This document shows positions 1-6,894 of a DNA stretch of 10,676 nt, in pieces (position 1 is the stretch's first letter; the number at the start of each line of letters is the position of its first letter). Made by a program: the position numbers and the translations under genes. The stretch is taken from NCBI GenBank assembly GCA_017462505.1, contig JAFTQY010000022.1, positions 1-10,676 on the forward strand, written 5' to 3'. The DNA comes from Clostridia bacterium. GTDB lineage: Bacteria; Bacillota_A; Clostridia; Christensenellales; Borkfalkiaceae. A model generated the notes under the pieces. The model was given only the letters and a program-made list of their open reading frames with translations, was not told the origin of the DNA and ran no database searches.

Positions 1-31
1 AAAAGCGGAGAATTATTCAGCGTCCGCTTTT
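1..31 (-). terminator. Intrinsic terminator of rpmB, overlapping its last codons
   Basis: AAAAGCGGA (1-9) is exactly complementary to TCCGCTTTT (23-31), giving a 9-bp stem around a 13-nt loop. Read on the minus strand, the left arm lies in the last lysine, alanine and aspartate codons of rpmB, the stop codon is in the loop and the helix ends in a run of U at the window edge. The plus-strand T-run (28-33) means it could also stop a gene entering from the left, so it may be bidirectional. The U-tract is cut by the window edge. Confidence 0.6.
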
Positions 32-204
32 TTAAGGGTTCTAATGCATCTAGCGCAAACGTAGCCGTTCATTTCCTTGCCGTCTTCTACGTAAGAAATC
101 TTCTGTACGTTTACCTTAAACGTTCTTCTCGTCTTACGGTTAGAGTGGCTTACGTTGTTTCCCGATGCTTGACCTTTACCGCAAATATTGCATACTCTCG
201 ACAT
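13..204 (-). CDS. rpmB: 50S ribosomal protein L28
   Basis: Structural protein of the large ribosomal subunit, 63 residues, the usual length for bacterial L28. The N-terminus ([10 protein letters not shown]), the basic segment [15 protein letters not shown] and the C-terminal [11 protein letters not shown] are characteristic of the family. Two CxxC pairs (C5/C8 and C50/C53) are present, so this is the zinc-binding (C+) form. The start is supported by a strong GGAGGTG ribosome binding site just upstream on the minus strand. It is transcribed divergently from the asp23-like gene, as in the rpmB/yloU/yloV arrangement of Bacillus subtilis and relatives. Its promoter is at 293-321, leaving a leader of about 80 nt, and its terminator overlaps the 3' end of the gene. 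The identification is secure. Confidence 0.97.
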   Translation of the reverse strand: MSRVCNICGKGQASGNNVSHSNRKTRRTFKVNVQKISYVEDGKEMNGYVCARCIRTLKKADAE

Positions 205-292
205 ATTAACACCTCCGTTTGGGTATAAATTTTCCGTGGTTTATCGCCTGTTTGCCGCGCAAAAAAACCTGCTTTTCAAAACAAGCATAAAT

Positions 293-321
293 AATATAGC
301 ATTTTTATTTGGAAAAAGCAA
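293..321 (-). promoter_or_regulatory. Sigma-A type promoter of rpmB
   Basis: On the minus strand a -35 TTGCTT (316-321) and a -10 TATATT (293-298) are separated by exactly 17 bp. Transcription would start near 286, giving an approximately 80-nt leader that ends in a GGAGG ribosome binding site. Seen directly; the start site is inferred. Confidence 0.6.
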
Positions 322-380
322 TCAAAAATGAGCCGCAAAACGAAAAAAAACGAAAAAATTGAAAAATCTTAAAAAAGTAC

Positions 381-409
381 TTGCAAAATACAGGCAAATG
401 GTGTAAAAT
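381..409 (+). promoter_or_regulatory. Sigma-A type promoter of the asp23-like gene
   Basis: TTGCAA (381-386), a 17-bp spacer and TAAAAT (404-409). Transcription would start near 416, giving an 18-nt leader with GGAGA (422-426) as ribosome binding site for the ATG at 434. A series of A-tracts runs directly upstream of the -35 hexamer and may act as an UP-like or curved element. Confidence 0.65.
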
Positions 410-433
410 AAAAGGGAACTTGGAGAAACGTTT

Positions 434-781
434 ATGTCACTTGTAACTAACAACGCTTACGGTAAAATTTCTACGTCCGCCCTTGCGATCAGCAAGGTTG
501 CTTCGCGTACCGCTATGGAATCCTACGGGATCGTTGAGATGGCGGGCAAAAAGGCGGGCGGTTTTCAAGCCGTTTTCAATAAGAGCAAAGGCGGTAAGGG
601 CATTAAGGTCACGTTCTCCGCAAACCGCATTATCGTAGACGCGTACGTCGTAATCAAATACGGCGTTTCCATTACGGCGATTGCAGAATCCTTAAAGGAA
701 GCTATCAAATACAGGGTGGAAACCTTTACGGGCATGATCGTCGAAACGGTCAACGTCAACGTAGTGGGTGTAAAACTGTAA
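434..781 (+). CDS. Asp23/Gls24 family envelope stress response protein
   Basis: A 115-residue soluble protein of the Asp23/Gls24 (DUF322) family. The family pattern is seen in the N-terminal segment (ISTSALAISKVASRTAMESYGIVEMAG), the central beta strands (GIKVTFSANRIIVDAYVVIKYGVSI) and the end (VNVNVVGVKL). No signal peptide or membrane segment is visible. Family members occur in Gram-positive bacteria near the membrane and are linked to cell-envelope stress, but no enzymatic activity is established. The gene lies between rpmB and fakA exactly as yloU does in Bacillus, which supports the assignment. It has its own promoter (381-409) and a terminator directly after the stop (789-821), so it is probably mostly monocistronic, with any read-through reaching fakA. 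The start is set by GGAGA 8 nt upstream. Confidence 0.9.
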   Translation: MSLVTNNAYGKISTSALAISKVASRTAMESYGIVEMAGKKAGGFQAVFNKSKGGKGIKVTFSANRIIVDAYVVIKYGVSITAIAESLKEAIKYRVETFTGMIVETVNVNVVGVKL

Positions 782-788
782 ACTCCTC

Positions 789-821
789 GCGCAGACGGGA
801 TTTGCCCGCTTTGCGCTTTTT
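789..821 (+). terminator. Intrinsic terminator after the asp23-like gene
   Basis: GCGCAGA (789-795) pairs with TTTGCGC (810-816), with one G-U pair. After a single bulged C, CGGG (796-799) pairs with CCCG (805-808) around a 5-nt loop. A T5 run follows (817-821). It lies 8 nt after the stop codon and is a good Rho-independent terminator. Confidence 0.75.
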
Positions 822-1005
822 GTGTACAAACGGATAGTTTATGCAAAACGCGTAAAAATCCGTACAAAAGTAACGGAACTCCTTCCATATTTATACTAAT
901 AGGGTGCATCTTTGCTTTCTTCGTTTGCGCCGTCCGTTGCTTTTCCCCGAAAGGACAAACCTTTTCCGATCGGGTAGAAAAAAATGATTATAAGGAGCAT
1001 GAAAA

Positions 1006-2649
1006 ATGCATAAAACAATAAATAGTACCGAATTTCGGAAGATGATATTGGTCGGCGCGAAGCAGCTGGAAATCAACCGCGCAAAGGTAGACGCGCTCAA
1101 CGTATTCCCCGTGCCCGACGGCGATACCGGTACAAACATGTCTTTGACGATGCAATCGTGCGTGAAGGAATTGACGGCTTGTCAATCGAGCGCATTCCCC
1201 GAGGTTTGCGACAGTATTTCCAAAGGCGCTTTGAAGGGCGCAAGAGGGAACTCGGGCGTTATTTTATCTCAGATCTTAAAGGGTATTTGTTCGGTAGTCC
1301 GCAAGGAAGAAAAGGAAGTGGACACCAAGACCTTTGCAAAGGCGCTGGAAGCGGGTACGAAAGTGGCTTACGGCGCGGTTTCCGTGCCCAAGGAAGGAAC
1401 GATTTTGACCGTTATCCGCATGATGAGCGAATACGCGGTAAAAACGGCGGCTAAGAAAAAGAATTTTGAAGAATTTTTCGAGGACGTAATTAAAGAGGGC
1501 GACAGAGCGTTGGCGCTCACCCCCGAGCTTTTGCCCGTTTTGAAAAAAGCAGGCGTTGTGGACTCGGGCGGGGTCGGTCTTATGGTCATCATCAAGGGAT
1601 TTTTGGCCCCGCTTACGGGCGAAGAGGTTGCGGAAAGCAGCTATTCCGAGGTAGACGAATCGGCTGAATCCGATTTCGGCGACAATTCCGCGGTGCTTTC
1701 GATGGATATCGGCGATATTCAGTATGCATACTGCACCGAATTTTTCATCATCAATCTGAAAAAGAGCACGACCCTTTCCATGATCGACCGTCTGCGTGAA
1801 AAGCTGATGGCGATCGGCGACAGCGTGATCTGTATCGGCGATTTGGAGCTTGTAAAAGTGCACGTGCACACCAATCAGCCCGGCAAGGCGCTCACCTATG
1901 CGTTGGAGCTTGGCGAGCTGGAACGCCCGAAAATCGAAAACATGTTGGAGCAGAACCGTCAGCTGAAAGCCAAGTTAGAGGCGGAAAAGAAAGAAATGGG
2001 CATGCTCGCGATTTGTACGGGCGCAGGTTTGTCGGAAATCTTCAAGGATTTGTCGGTGGATCGCATTATCGAGGGCGGTCAGACGATGAACCCCTCCGCA
2101 AGCGATATTGCAAGCGCGGCGCAGAAGATCAATGCAGAGCACGTTTTCGTATTCCCCAACAACAAGAATATCACGTTGGCGGCGGAACAGGCGAAAAACC
2201 TTGTGGAAAACAAGACTTTGCACGTAATTCCCACCAAAAACGTACCGCAGGGCTTTGCCGCTGCGCTGGAATTTAACCCCGAGGCGACCGCAGAGGAAAA
2301 TAAGACGAACATGATCCACGCCCTCGACAACGTGAAGGTCGGGCAGGTAACCTATGCCGTTCGTAACACGTCGCTCAACGGGTTCTCGATCAAGGAAGGG
2401 GACATTATCGGTCTTGACGACAAGAAGATTTTGGCAAAATCCCACTCTTTGGAAGAGACGGTGTTAAAGCTGATTGCCAGAATGAAAGAGGATTTCCATC
2501 AGGTCGTCACCCTGTACTACGGCGAGGACGTGAAGGAAGAAGAGGCGGAGGCTCTGTGCGAGCAGATCGCCGACAGATATCCCGAATGCGACGTGGATTT
2601 CCATAACGGCGGACAATCGGTTTACTACTATATCCTGTCTTTGGAATAA
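1006..2649 (+). CDS. fakA: Fatty acid kinase catalytic subunit FakA (DAK2 domain, YloV family)
   Basis: A 547-residue cytoplasmic ATP-dependent kinase that phosphorylates fatty acids carried by a DegV/FakB partner, feeding acyl-phosphate into phospholipid synthesis (family knowledge). The N-terminal DAK2/DhaL-like nucleotide domain carries the Mg-binding motif NVFPVPDGDTGTNM (residues 32-45), GARGNSGVILSQ, and DSGGVGL from residue 186. The central domain has the conserved HVHTNQPG motif from residue 286. The C-terminal DegV-like FakA domain runs from about residue 330 (MLAICTGAG...) to the end, including PTKNVPQGFAA. Length matches YloV. AAGGAG (992-997), 8 nt before the ATG, fixes the start. 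The gap to the asp23-like gene contains a terminator and no convincing promoter. A FakB-type protein is encoded further along at 7196-8071. Confidence 0.95.
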   Translation: MHKTINSTEFRKMILVGAKQLEINRAKVDALNVFPVPDGDTGTNMSLTMQSCVKELTACQSSAFPEVCDSISKGALKGARGNSGVILSQILKGICSVVRKEEKEVDTKTFAKALEAGTKVAYGAVSVPKEGTILTVIRMMSEYAVKTAAKKKNFEEFFEDVIKEGDRALALTPELLPVLKKAGVVDSGGVGLMVIIKGFLAPLTGEEVAESSYSEVDESAESDFGDNSAVLSMDIGDIQYAYCTEFFIINLKKSTTLSMIDRLREKLMAIGDSVICIGDLELVKVHVHTNQPGKALTYALELGELERPKIENMLEQNRQLKAKLEAEKKEMGMLAICTGAGLSEIFKDLSVDRIIEGGQTMNPSASDIASAAQKINAEHVFVFPNNKNITLAAEQAKNLVENKTLHVIPTKNVPQGFAAALEFNPEATAEENKTNMIHALDNVKVGQVTYAVRNTSLNGFSIKEGDIIGLDDKKILAKSHSLEETVLKLIARMKEDFHQVVTLYYGEDVKEEEAEALCEQIADRYPECDVDFHNGGQSVYYYILSLE

Positions 2650-2699
2650 TGTAAAAATATACAAAAGATACGCATAATTATACAAAAGTGTGGAAAAAT

Positions 2700-2730
2700 A
2701 CGGGAGAGGCGGCGGCGTCTTTCCCGTTTT
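2700..2730 (+). terminator. Probable intrinsic terminator between fakA and recG
   Basis: An 11-bp uninterrupted stem, ACGGGAGAGGC (2700-2710) with GTCTTTCCCGT (2717-2727) including two G-U pairs, closes a 6-nt loop and is followed by TTTT (2727-2730). The helix is strong but the U-tract is short, so termination may be partial. That would fit recG being expressed by read-through, since only about 38 nt separate it from the recG start and I see no clear promoter there. Confidence 0.6.
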
Positions 2731-2768
2731 ACATATCATAAGAAAACAGATAGGCAAAAGGAAGAAAA

Positions 2769-4775
2769 ATGAAACTTTCATCGTTGCGTTCGATCGGCGA
2801 AAAGCGCGAAAAAGATTTTAATAAGCTGGGGATTAACGAGGCGTCCGATCTGGTACGCTTTTATCCGCGCGCGTACTTGGATTTGACCGAGCGTTCGTCC
2901 TTGAAAAATGCCTATCACAACGACATGGTTTTGGCGGCGTGCGAGGTTACGAGGGTAATGCCCGTCAATTACGGCAACCGCAGAAAAATGGTCAAGGCGT
3001 TTTGCTCGCAGGACGGTTTTCCGTTCACAGTCGTTTGGTTCAATCAGCCGTATATCGCCCAGAAATTAAAGGCGGGCGAGTATCTTTTTTACGGGCGCGT
3101 CAGCAACAAATTCGGGCAGATTTCGCTGGTAAATCCCAGCTTTGAGCCGCTCGATAAAAACTACCGTTTAAAGGGGATAATCCCCGTATATTCGCTGGGG
3201 GGAAAGCTGTCGCAAAAGGTGGTGCGCGCGGCGGCGAAAGAGGCGCTGCAAAAGACCGATTTAGAGAGCGTAATTCCTTGGCAGATTTTGAAAAAGTACG
3301 ACGTGCCGCCCTTGGATCGGGCTTTTTACGAAATACACAATCCCACCTCGCACAAAGCGATCGCCGACGCGTCGGAGCGGATTGCCTTGGAGGAATACTT
3401 TACCTTGATTTCCGCGTTCAAGCTTATCAAGGGCGGAAAGGAAGAAGTCCGTTTGCATAATTATACGGTGACGGCGGCGCAGGTAAAGGAGTTTTCGCGG
3501 CGGTTCGGTTTTGAATTTACAGACGGGCAAAAGCACGCTGTCAACGACGTGTTCGAGAACTTGCGCGCGCCTACGCGCATGAACAGATTATTACAAGGGG
3601 ACGTAGGCAGCGGGAAAACGGCGGTGGCTCTGTGCGGTATTTTTATGGCGGTGAAGAGCGGCTTTGCGGCGGCGTACCTTTCGCCCACCGAAGTCCTCGC
3701 CGAGCAAAATTATCACGTTTTACAAAAATATTTCCCCGATTACCGCGTGGGGTATTTGGCGGGCGGCATGACCGCGAAGGAAAAGCGGGAAATGAAAGCG
3801 GCGCTCAAACGGGGCGAGATCGATATTCTGTGCGGCACGCACGCAATTTTGCAGGGGGACGTGGAAATTCCGAATTTGTCCTTTATCGTGTGCGACGAAC
3901 AGCATCGCTTTGGTGTGGCGCAACGCAACGCCTTGGCGGAAAAGGGGGTAGGTACGGACATGCTGGTTATGAGCGCGACCCCGATACCCCGTACGCTTTC
4001 CCTGATTTTTTACGGAGATTTGGACGTGACGACGATTCCCGACAAGCCCAAGGCGCGCCAAGAAATTTCCACGAGCATTATCCCCGAAAGCAAGTACGAC
4101 GATATGCTCTCCTACGTGCAAAAGGAAGCGGCGGCGGGCAAACAAGCGTACTTTGTGTGCGCGAAGATCGACGACGATGAAGAGGGGAGCATTATCAGCG
4201 TTACGGAGCTTTTCGACGAGCTGAAAAACCGTTTGCCGACGGTGCGGTTTGCGCTGTTGCACGGGCGCATGAAAGAGAAAGAAAAGACGGAAATCATGTC
4301 GGCGTTCAAGCGCAGGGAATACGATTGTTTGGTGTCCACGACGGTCATCGAGGTCGGCGTGGACGTGCCCAACGCGACGATGATGATTATTTACAATGCC
4401 GAGCGGTTCGGGCTGTCGCAGCTGCATCAGCTTAGAGGGCGGGTCGGCAGAGGCGCGGAAAAGAGCTATTGTTTCCTGCTCATGGGCTCGGAGAGCGATA
4501 CCGCGCGCGAACGGCTGACGACCTTAAAGAACAATACCGACGGGTTCAAGATCGCGGAAAAGGATTTGGAAATGCGGGGCAGCGGCGATTTCTTCGGCAC
4601 GCGGCAATCGGGCAAAATGCTGACGGATATCAAAAATCTCGAATACCCGACCAGCGTGATTTTCATGGCAAAGCGGCTGTCCGACGACGCGTTCGAGGGG
4701 CGGTTTGACGACGAAAAACTGCGTGAAGCGGCGCTGAAAAAATACGAAAGCCTCAAAGACGTCGTTTTGAATTGA
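2769..4775 (+). CDS. recG: ATP-dependent DNA helicase RecG
   Basis: A 668-residue monomeric superfamily 2 helicase that reverses stalled replication forks and migrates Holliday junctions. The N-terminal wedge/OB region spans roughly residues 1-230. The helicase core has Walker A GDVGSGKT (residues 277-284), SPTEVLAEQ, the DEQH box (376-379) and MSATPIPRTL. The second lobe has STTVIEVGVDVPNAT and QLHQLRGRVGRG. The C-terminal TRG-type region DGFKIAEKDLEMRGSGDFFGTRQSG is intact. It is slightly shorter than most homologues. AAGGAAG 5 nt before the ATG is the ribosome binding site. recG sits downstream of fakA as in other Bacillota, but the serine dehydratase genes found between them in Bacillus are absent. 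Nothing suggests damage. Confidence 0.97.
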   Translation: MKLSSLRSIGEKREKDFNKLGINEASDLVRFYPRAYLDLTERSSLKNAYHNDMVLAACEVTRVMPVNYGNRRKMVKAFCSQDGFPFTVVWFNQPYIAQKLKAGEYLFYGRVSNKFGQISLVNPSFEPLDKNYRLKGIIPVYSLGGKLSQKVVRAAAKEALQKTDLESVIPWQILKKYDVPPLDRAFYEIHNPTSHKAIADASERIALEEYFTLISAFKLIKGGKEEVRLHNYTVTAAQVKEFSRRFGFEFTDGQKHAVNDVFENLRAPTRMNRLLQGDVGSGKTAVALCGIFMAVKSGFAAAYLSPTEVLAEQNYHVLQKYFPDYRVGYLAGGMTAKEKREMKAALKRGEIDILCGTHAILQGDVEIPNLSFIVCDEQHRFGVAQRNALAEKGVGTDMLVMSATPIPRTLSLIFYGDLDVTTIPDKPKARQEISTSIIPESKYDDMLSYVQKEAAAGKQAYFVCAKIDDDEEGSIISVTELFDELKNRLPTVRFALLHGRMKEKEKTEIMSAFKRREYDCLVSTTVIEVGVDVPNATMMIIYNAERFGLSQLHQLRGRVGRGAEKSYCFLLMGSESDTARERLTTLKNNTDGFKIAEKDLEMRGSGDFFGTRQSGKMLTDIKNLEYPTSVIFMAKRLSDDAFEGRFDDEKLREAALKKYESLKDVVLN

Positions 4776-4789
4776 TAAAAAAGGAAAAA

Positions 4790-4830
4790 CGCCTAATTTT
4801 GCAAGAAAAACAGGAAAATCGGCGGGTTTT
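4790..4830 (+). terminator. Weak possible terminator after recG
   Basis: CGCC (4790-4793) with GGCG (4821-4824) and ATTTT with AAAAT can form a long interrupted hairpin with a large A-rich loop, followed by GGTTTT. The helix is poor, so this is only a candidate for the 3' end of the recG transcript. Confidence 0.25.
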
Positions 4831-4885
4831 GATGTATTTTCGGTGAAAAAGTTATAAAAATTGACAAAAAATTTTTCGTGTGCTA

Positions 4886-4914
4886 TTGACGGCGGGGAAA
4901 TTTTGTAGTATAAT
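4886..4914 (+). promoter_or_regulatory. Near-consensus sigma-A promoter for the hisIE-like/lipoprotein unit
   Basis: TTGACG (4886-4891), exactly 17 bp, then TATAAT (4909-4914): eleven of twelve consensus bases. Transcription would start near 4921, leaving a leader of about 27 nt before the ATG at 4948. The position starts a new unit after recG. Confidence 0.85.
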
Positions 4915-4935
4915 AAATTACGTAAGATGCTTTAC

Positions 4936-4941
4936 GGAGGT
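4936..4941 (+). promoter_or_regulatory. Ribosome binding site that fixes the HisIE start
   Basis: GGAGGT lies 6 nt upstream of the ATG at 4948. An in-frame ATG at 4927 precedes this site, is only about 6 nt from the predicted transcription start and has no binding site of its own, so 4948 is preferred. Confidence 0.8.
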
Positions 4942-4947
4942 GTAGCT

Positions 4948-5586
4948 ATGGCAATAAAGCAAGAAACGGTAGACGTTAGCAAGATCAAATATGGCGAAAA
5001 CGGGCTTGTTCCCGTGATTACGCAGGACTACGAGAGCGGTGAAGTTTTAATGCTCGCGGAGATGAATGCGGAAGCGGTAGAACAGACTTTTGCCACGGGC
5101 TATGCACATTATTATAACGCGCAGAAAAAAGAGGTTGTAAAGCAGGGCGCGGCGAAAGGCAACACGCAATCGGTCAAGGCGGCGTTTGTGACGAACAACG
5201 GCGGGGCGTTGCTTTTAAAGGTCGGTCAAAAAGGCAAGGTGGACGTGGAAAACAATGCGTTCAGCGCGTTCTCTACGCAGATCAAAGGGCAATATAACGA
5301 TATCGGCGGCGAAATGTTCGGCAGATTGCAGCGTATCGTTGCGGAAGTAAAGGCGAACCCCGAGGACGGCGCGTATACCAGTTTCCTGTTTACCCGCGGC
5401 GTAGACCGTATCGGTAAAAAGGTGGGTGAAGAGGCGGTAGAGCTTGTGATCGCGGCGAAAAACACCGAAAAGGTGGGCGTGATCAACGAGGCGGCGGATC
5501 TTTTGTACCACGTAATGGTGCTTTTGAACGCGAAAGACGTGAAGATTTCCGAGGTGTGCTCGGAGCTTTGTAAGCGTAACAGATAA
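4948..5586 (+). CDS. HisI-HisE fusion: intact phosphoribosyl-ATP pyrophosphatase domain, degenerate cyclohydrolase domain
   Basis: A 212-residue protein with the layout of bifunctional HisIE. Residues 1 to about 112 are HisI-like (GLVPVITQDYESGEVLMLAEMN, then KGNTQ), and about 124-212 are HisE. HisE keeps its Mg-binding acidic residues in KKVGEEAVELVIAAKN (E161, E162, E165) and NEAADLLYH (E181, D184), so PR-ATP to PR-AMP hydrolysis is plausible. HisI does not look active. The family motif DCDxDALL is replaced by VTNNGGALL (81-89), the zinc cysteine of GPxCHTG is missing (GKVDVEN, 96-102) and the SCF cysteine is alanine (SAF, 106-108). It stands outside any histidine operon, has its own strong promoter, and is followed after 19 nt by a small lipoprotein. 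HisE function is likely; the role of the HisI half is unknown. Confidence 0.85.
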   Translation: MAIKQETVDVSKIKYGENGLVPVITQDYESGEVLMLAEMNAEAVEQTFATGYAHYYNAQKKEVVKQGAAKGNTQSVKAAFVTNNGGALLLKVGQKGKVDVENNAFSAFSTQIKGQYNDIGGEMFGRLQRIVAEVKANPEDGAYTSFLFTRGVDRIGKKVGEEAVELVIAAKNTEKVGVINEAADLLYHVMVLLNAKDVKISEVCSELCKRNR

Positions 5587-5605
5587 GGACGGAGAGAACG
5601 GAAAA

Positions 5606-5776
5606 ATGAAGAAGTTTTTATGTGGAATTTTGGCGATCTGCATGCTTTGCGGCGCGGCGGCGTTGGTGGGCTGTAAGAAAGACAAGGGCGGCAATAATAA
5701 CGGTAACAGCAGTAGAGGTAGTGACGTCAACGTGAACGAAGCACCCGGAGAATGGGACGACAATTGGGATCTGTAA
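5606..5776 (+). CDS. Small lipoprotein of unknown function
   Basis: A 56-residue ORF (MKKFLCGILAICMLCGAAALVGC...). A basic N-terminus (KK) is followed by a hydrophobic stretch of about 18 residues and the lipobox LVGC with cysteine at position 23, a classic lipoprotein signal peptide. The mature part is only about 34 residues: KKDKGG, an Asn/Gly/Ser-rich linker, and an acidic aromatic tail (GEWDDNWDL). No enzymatic domain is possible at this size, and the product is probably anchored to the outer face of the membrane. GGAGAG 9 nt before the ATG supports translation. It begins 19 nt after the HisIE-like gene and is followed by a strong terminator (5838-5867), so the two are probably cotranscribed. 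I do not recognise a family. Confidence 0.75.
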   Translation: MKKFLCGILAICMLCGAAALVGCKKDKGGNNNGNSSRGSDVNVNEAPGEWDDNWDL

Positions 5777-5837
5777 GCGAAAAGGACCTTTTGCCTTGAC
5801 ATAATTTTTGCAAAGAATACTTAACAAAACACAAAGG

Positions 5838-5867
5838 ACGGATTTTCGGCGGCGAAAATCCGTTTTT
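5838..5867 (+). terminator. Strong intrinsic terminator ending the HisIE/lipoprotein unit
   Basis: ACGGATTTTCG (5838-5848) pairs perfectly with CGAAAATCCGT (5853-5863) around a GCGG loop, followed by T5 (5863-5867). The 11-bp helix and U-tract make it a confident Rho-independent terminator. The 335 nt from the lipoprotein stop to minD hold this terminator, the DnaA-type boxes, the minD promoter and an A-tract-rich leader, but no convincing gene. Confidence 0.9.
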
Positions 5868-5906
5868 CTATGCAAAAAAGTAATAAAATGCTATGACAAC
5901 GGATAT

Positions 5907-5939
5907 TTTTCCACAAAAAAGCTTGCGGCGTGTGGATAA
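5907..5939. promoter_or_regulatory. Pair of DnaA-box-like sites at the minD promoter
   Basis: TGTGGATAA (5931-5939) is, on the minus strand, the perfect DnaA box consensus TTATCCACA. It lies inside the -35/-10 spacer of the minD promoter. A second site on the plus strand, TTTTCCACA (5907-5915), differs by one base and points the opposite way. Binding there would occlude RNA polymerase. The match is seen; regulation by DnaA is inference. Confidence 0.45.
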
Positions 5940-5951
5940 ATGTGTTATAAT
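5923..5951 (+). promoter_or_regulatory. Sigma-A promoter with extended -10, upstream of minD
   Basis: TTGCGG (5923-5928), a 17-bp spacer, and TATAAT (5946-5951) preceded by TGT, which makes an extended -10 element (TGnTATAAT). Transcription would start near 5958, giving a long leader of about 154 nt before minD. The leader contains a run of A-tracts (5993-6036) and a small hairpin near 6064-6087 (CCGCC with GGCGG). Confidence 0.7.
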
Positions 5952-6111
5952 AAAAAAGTGGGTTTGAGGGGATAGACTGAAAAATTCGCTATAAAAAAAG
6001 ACGAAAAACGACGGAAAAACGCAAAAAAAGGCAAAAGCCGACGCGCGCAAAATGCTATGCTGTTCTATGCCGCCAAAAGGGCGGTAGATCAGTAGGCTAA
6101 GGAGCGCGAAA

Positions 6112-6882
6112 ATGGCAAGAAGAATCGTCGTAACGTCGGGCAAGGGCGGCGTGGGAAAAACCACGGTTGCCGTCAATCTTGCCGCACAGCTTGCGCAAAA
6201 GGGGCAAAGGGTGATCCTTTGCGACGCCGATTTCGGGCTGAACAACGTAGACGTGGCGACGGGCGTGGAAAACCTTATCACCTACGATCTGGTGGACGTG
6301 ATCGAGGGACGGTGTCGCGCCAAACAGGCGCTTATCAAACATCCCGATTTTCCCACTTTGTACGTGTTGACGAGCAGCAGCGTCACGGCGGAGCGGTACG
6401 TTTCTCCGCAGGCGGTCAAGGTGGTGTTGGACGGGCTTTCGCCGCAGTTCGATTTTATTTTGATCGATTGTCCTGCGGGCATGGACGAGGGCTTTCACCG
6501 CGCCGTAGCGACGGCGGACGAGGCGATCGTTGTGACCACGCCCTGTCTTTCGGCTCTGCGCGACGCGGACAAGGTGATCACCGCGCTGAAAAGCTATCGT
6601 TTAAGCGAGCTGTTTTTGGTGGTGAACATGGTGCGCGGCGATTTGCAAATATCGGGGGAAACCCTTTCGCCAAACGAGATAGAAACGCTGTTGCGCGCGC
6701 CGCTTTTGGGGGTTTTGCCCGAAAGCAAGATTTTAAGAAACGGGGAATTGACCCACATACATACTTCCTTTAAAATGATGGCAAATTGCCTTTTATCAGG
6801 GCGGAAAAAGCTGTACGATCCGACGAAGAAATACAGCGGATTTTTGGGGAATTTGCGGCGCGTATTAAAGGCGCGGCTATAA
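6112..6882 (+). CDS. minD: Septum site-determining protein MinD (membrane-associated ATPase)
   Basis: A 256-residue ParA/MinD-family ATPase that binds the membrane as an ATP dimer and recruits the division inhibitor MinC. The deviant Walker A motif SGKGGVGKTT (residues 9-18) has both the signature lysine K11 and K16. Switch I and its extension follow the MinD pattern (DADFGLNNVDVATGVENLITYDLVDVIEGRC, from residue 38), and Walker B is FILIDCPAG (115-123). The C-terminus SGFLGNLRRVLKARL can form the amphipathic membrane-targeting helix typical of MinD. AAGGAG (6099-6104) fixes the start. Usually minC precedes minD; here the upstream neighbour is an unrelated unit. The MinE-like gene starts 12 nt downstream, so the two form an operon. 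Confidence 0.95.
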   Translation: MARRIVVTSGKGGVGKTTVAVNLAAQLAQKGQRVILCDADFGLNNVDVATGVENLITYDLVDVIEGRCRAKQALIKHPDFPTLYVLTSSSVTAERYVSPQAVKVVLDGLSPQFDFILIDCPAGMDEGFHRAVATADEAIVVTTPCLSALRDADKVITALKSYRLSELFLVVNMVRGDLQISGETLSPNEIETLLRAPLLGVLPESKILRNGELTHIHTSFKMMANCLLSGRKKLYDPTKKYSGFLGNLRRVLKARL

Positions 6883-6894
6883 GGGGGGTAGGTC

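Noticed and set aside
255..286. Terminator-like hairpin plus T7 in the rpmB leader
   Set aside because: The stem is only about five pairs (TGCTT/AAGCA on the minus strand) with a two-base gap before the T-run; too weak to call an attenuator.
892..897. TATACT as the -10 of a fakA promoter
   Set aside because: No recognisable -35 at 16-18 bp upstream and no extended -10, so I could not support a promoter.
5795..5822. TTGACA downstream of the lipoprotein as a promoter
   Set aside because: No acceptable -10 hexamer lies 16-18 bp downstream, and the transcript would run straight into the terminator at 5838-5867.
6052..6087. An 11-codon ORF in the minD leader that could be a leader peptide
   Set aside because: There is no ribosome binding site before its ATG and it has no run of regulatory codons, so chance is the simplest explanation.
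5868..6281. A 137-residue minus-strand ORF antisense to the minD start
   Set aside because: It is the reverse-strand shadow of the MinD P-loop region extended through AT-rich intergenic DNA, with no start signals.
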